Shown: positions 35,218-35,995 of the stretch, piece after piece | Layout: each line of letters opens with the position of its first letter | Position numbering within the stretch: the first letter of the stretch is position 1 | Origin: a virus | DNA: 35,995 nucleotides | Reading direction: 5' to 3' (one strand) | Virus record (IMG/VR): IMGVR_UViG_3300010883_027110 | Location: 1 to 35,995 of that record | The notes under the pieces: model-generated | Told to the model about the DNA's origin: nothing | The model's database searches: none | What the model saw: the letters and a program-made list of their open reading frames with translations, nothing else | Made by a program: the position numbers and the translations under genes

Positions 35218-35673
35218 CTAGTCCTTATCTTTTATATAGCCTGATAAATCTGATAAGTCACTCGGCATTCTTTTATATCGATTACCGGTTATATCATTGC
35301 CCATACTTTGTGCTTTATAATTAGCATGTAAATCCTTATTAGATTCGATAATTGATTTGACCAAGTCGCTATCTTCGAATCCTCTGCTTTCAATCATATC
35401 CTCAAACTGCTCATCGGTCATAAACCTCTCGCTTTCTTGCTGTTCCCTAATCTCCTTGATCTTCATTACAGCTTCCGCGTTCCAGAAGGACGCTAGATAA
35501 TCCGCAATATTGACCATCTGTTCCAGGTCCTTCTCTCTTTCCATAGATAACATAGAGGCGTACCACCGCCATTGGAGTGGGTCTATATCGAGGAACCTCT
35601 TATCATCAACTGCGCAATTCCAGGTTTTACACAGCTGCCAACGAAGCCAACTAAAAGGTTCCGATGCTATTTT
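35218..35673 (-). CDS. Tail assembly chaperone, -1 frameshift extension (gpT-like part)
   Basis: This frame is open from just past a TGA near 35686 to the TAG at 35218. Read after a -1 slip on the run at 35670-35679 it adds 151 residues to the upstream ORF. The 40 residues before the first ATG (35553) look like real protein and are Trp-rich, with SWLRWQLCKTWNCAVDD and LDIDPLQWRWYA, a pattern seen in gpGT-type extensions. The rest is helical and charged (NIADYLASFWNAEAVMKIKE). ATG 35553 lacks a good Shine-Dalgarno, so expression as a fusion is more likely than a separate protein. The fusion would bring the chaperone coat to the tape measure during tail assembly. Confidence 0.8.
   Translation of the reverse strand, partial: KIASEPFSWLRWQLCKTWNCAVDDKRFLDIDPLQWRWYASMLSMEREKDLEQMVNIADYLASFWNAEAVMKIKEIREQQESERFMTDEQFEDMIESRGFEDSDLVKSIIESNKDLHANYKAQSMGNDITGNRYKRMPSDLSDLSGYIKDKD
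35222..35226 (-). promoter_or_regulatory. Shine-Dalgarno AAGGA that decides the GTG start of the tape measure gene
   Basis: AAGGA sits eight bases before GTG 35213 and overlaps the last codons of the chaperone frameshift ORF, whose TAG lies between the two. A nearby in-frame ATG is absent. Confidence 0.7.
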
Positions 35674-35995
35674 TTTAAATTTTCGTCACTCTTTTCTTCT
35701 TCTGGAATCACCATCTGGTTATATTCAATAAACAGCCTCTCTACTACAGTAAACTGCATATCAGAAATAAGCCTACCCCTCTTCTCAAGAGGTGTTAGGC
35801 TATCCAGGCCATCTCCCACATACAAGTCCTCTAGCGGCTCTCCATTGACAGAAACAATGGCCCTGCTCAAAACAGCCTCCCGCATACTCGGCACCCTTTC
35901 ATCATCAGATAAGGTCATAACATCTTTCATCATGCTTCTTTGTTGTCCGCTAGTAAGAGTTGCTATACTAAAACTAACGCCATCTACATCGACAA
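35667..35995 (-). CDS. Tail assembly chaperone, gpG-like (partial, N-terminus off right edge)
   Basis: The frame is open through the right edge, so the Met at 35933 is internal or an alternative start. Visible residues include a VSFSIATLTSGQQRSMMKDV-type lead, then SRAIVSVNGEPLED and LISDMQFTVVERLFIEYNQM, and the Glu-rich end PEEEKSDENLKK. The 'A-x-V-S-I-N-G-E-P' strand is common in tail chaperones of this kind. The stop TAG follows directly on the slippery run. Most ribosomes would end here to make the short form; a minority would shift into the -1 frame. Confidence 0.75.
   Translation of the reverse strand, partial: VDVDGVSFSIATLTSGQQRSMMKDVMTLSDDERVPSMREAVLSRAIVSVNGEPLEDLYVGDGLDSLTPLEKRGRLISDMQFTVVERLFIEYNQMVIPEEEKSDENLKK
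35670..35679 (-). promoter_or_regulatory. Programmed -1 frameshift site, T TTA AAA AAA TAG
   Basis: In the zero frame the mRNA reads T TTA AAA AAA TAG. T TTA AAA and A AAA AAA both fit the X XXY YYZ rule and are followed at once by the stop, which should pause ribosomes. A -1 slip at either gives the same continuation, Lys-Ile-Ala-Ser. A purine-rich AAGAG nine bases upstream could act as an internal Shine-Dalgarno stimulator. No downstream pseudoknot was established by eye. Confidence 0.8.

Noticed and set aside
35218-35553. Separate 111-aa gene starting at ATG 35553
   Set aside because: No good ribosome-binding site, and protein-like sequence continues 40 codons upstream in the same frame to the slippery run. 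A frameshift extension explains it better.
11907-35669. Alternative genetic code
   Set aside because: All three stops are absent within the large ORFs, TAG and TAA end genes at expected places followed by ribosome-binding sites, and Trp uses TGG.
1-35995. tRNA genes, CRISPR arrays, insertion sequences or attachment sites
   Set aside because: No cloverleaf, regularly spaced repeat, transposase or terminal inverted repeat was seen; the window is almost fully coding.

Overview
The window is a dense, AT-rich block of virion structural genes from a contractile-tailed (myovirus-type) phage or prophage. Every gene I can support lies on the minus strand and is read from right to left. Intergenic gaps are 2 to 114 nt, and the stop codon of one gene often overlaps or abuts the Shine-Dalgarno sequence of the next. 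Arg AGA/AGG, Ile ATA and Gly GGA codons are common by eye. The sequence gives no firm host. Its strong GGAG/GAGG ribosome-binding sites and gene order fit a bacterial phage.

Right part, 35995 to 33327. A tail assembly chaperone locus has an upstream ORF that enters from the right edge and a downstream ORF in the -1 frame. They are joined by the slippery run T TTA AAA AAA TAG, the gpG/gpGT arrangement of lambda-type tails. It is followed by a GTG-started tape measure gene of 628 codons.

Middle part, 33321 to 15810. A 318-aa tail/baseplate protein is followed by a 1694-aa baseplate hub (gp27/gene D/XkdQ-like). Next come a 795-aa central spike with an N-terminal OB-like domain and a C-terminal beta repeat (gp5/gpV-like), a 2405-aa virion protein with a helical, membrane-like block of about 200 residues, and an unrecognised 585-aa protein. 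A probable rho-independent terminator lies in the 100-nt gap after the 585-aa gene.

Left part, 15709 to 1. The gp25/gpW-like baseplate wedge protein is followed by a 1120-aa baseplate J/gp6-like wedge protein. Then a single ORF starts at 11898 and stays open to the left edge: at least 3966 codons, with its C-terminus outside the window. By position it is where the gpI/gp7/tail-fibre gene normally sits. It appears to carry an Ig-like N-terminus, repeated beta modules, three LamG/concanavalin-like segments, a beta/alpha-barrel segment resembling glycoside hydrolases, and an alpha/beta-hydrolase domain with a complete Ser-Asp-His triad. I read it as a baseplate-attached receptor-binding and surface-degrading protein.

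Together the genes encode the tail length ruler and its chaperones, then the hub and spike, the wedge, and a giant host-contact protein. The most unusual points are the enzyme-bearing giant protein, the membrane-like block in the 2405-aa protein, and the clean -1 frameshift signal. Domain calls come from reading the translations only; no database search or structure prediction was run.
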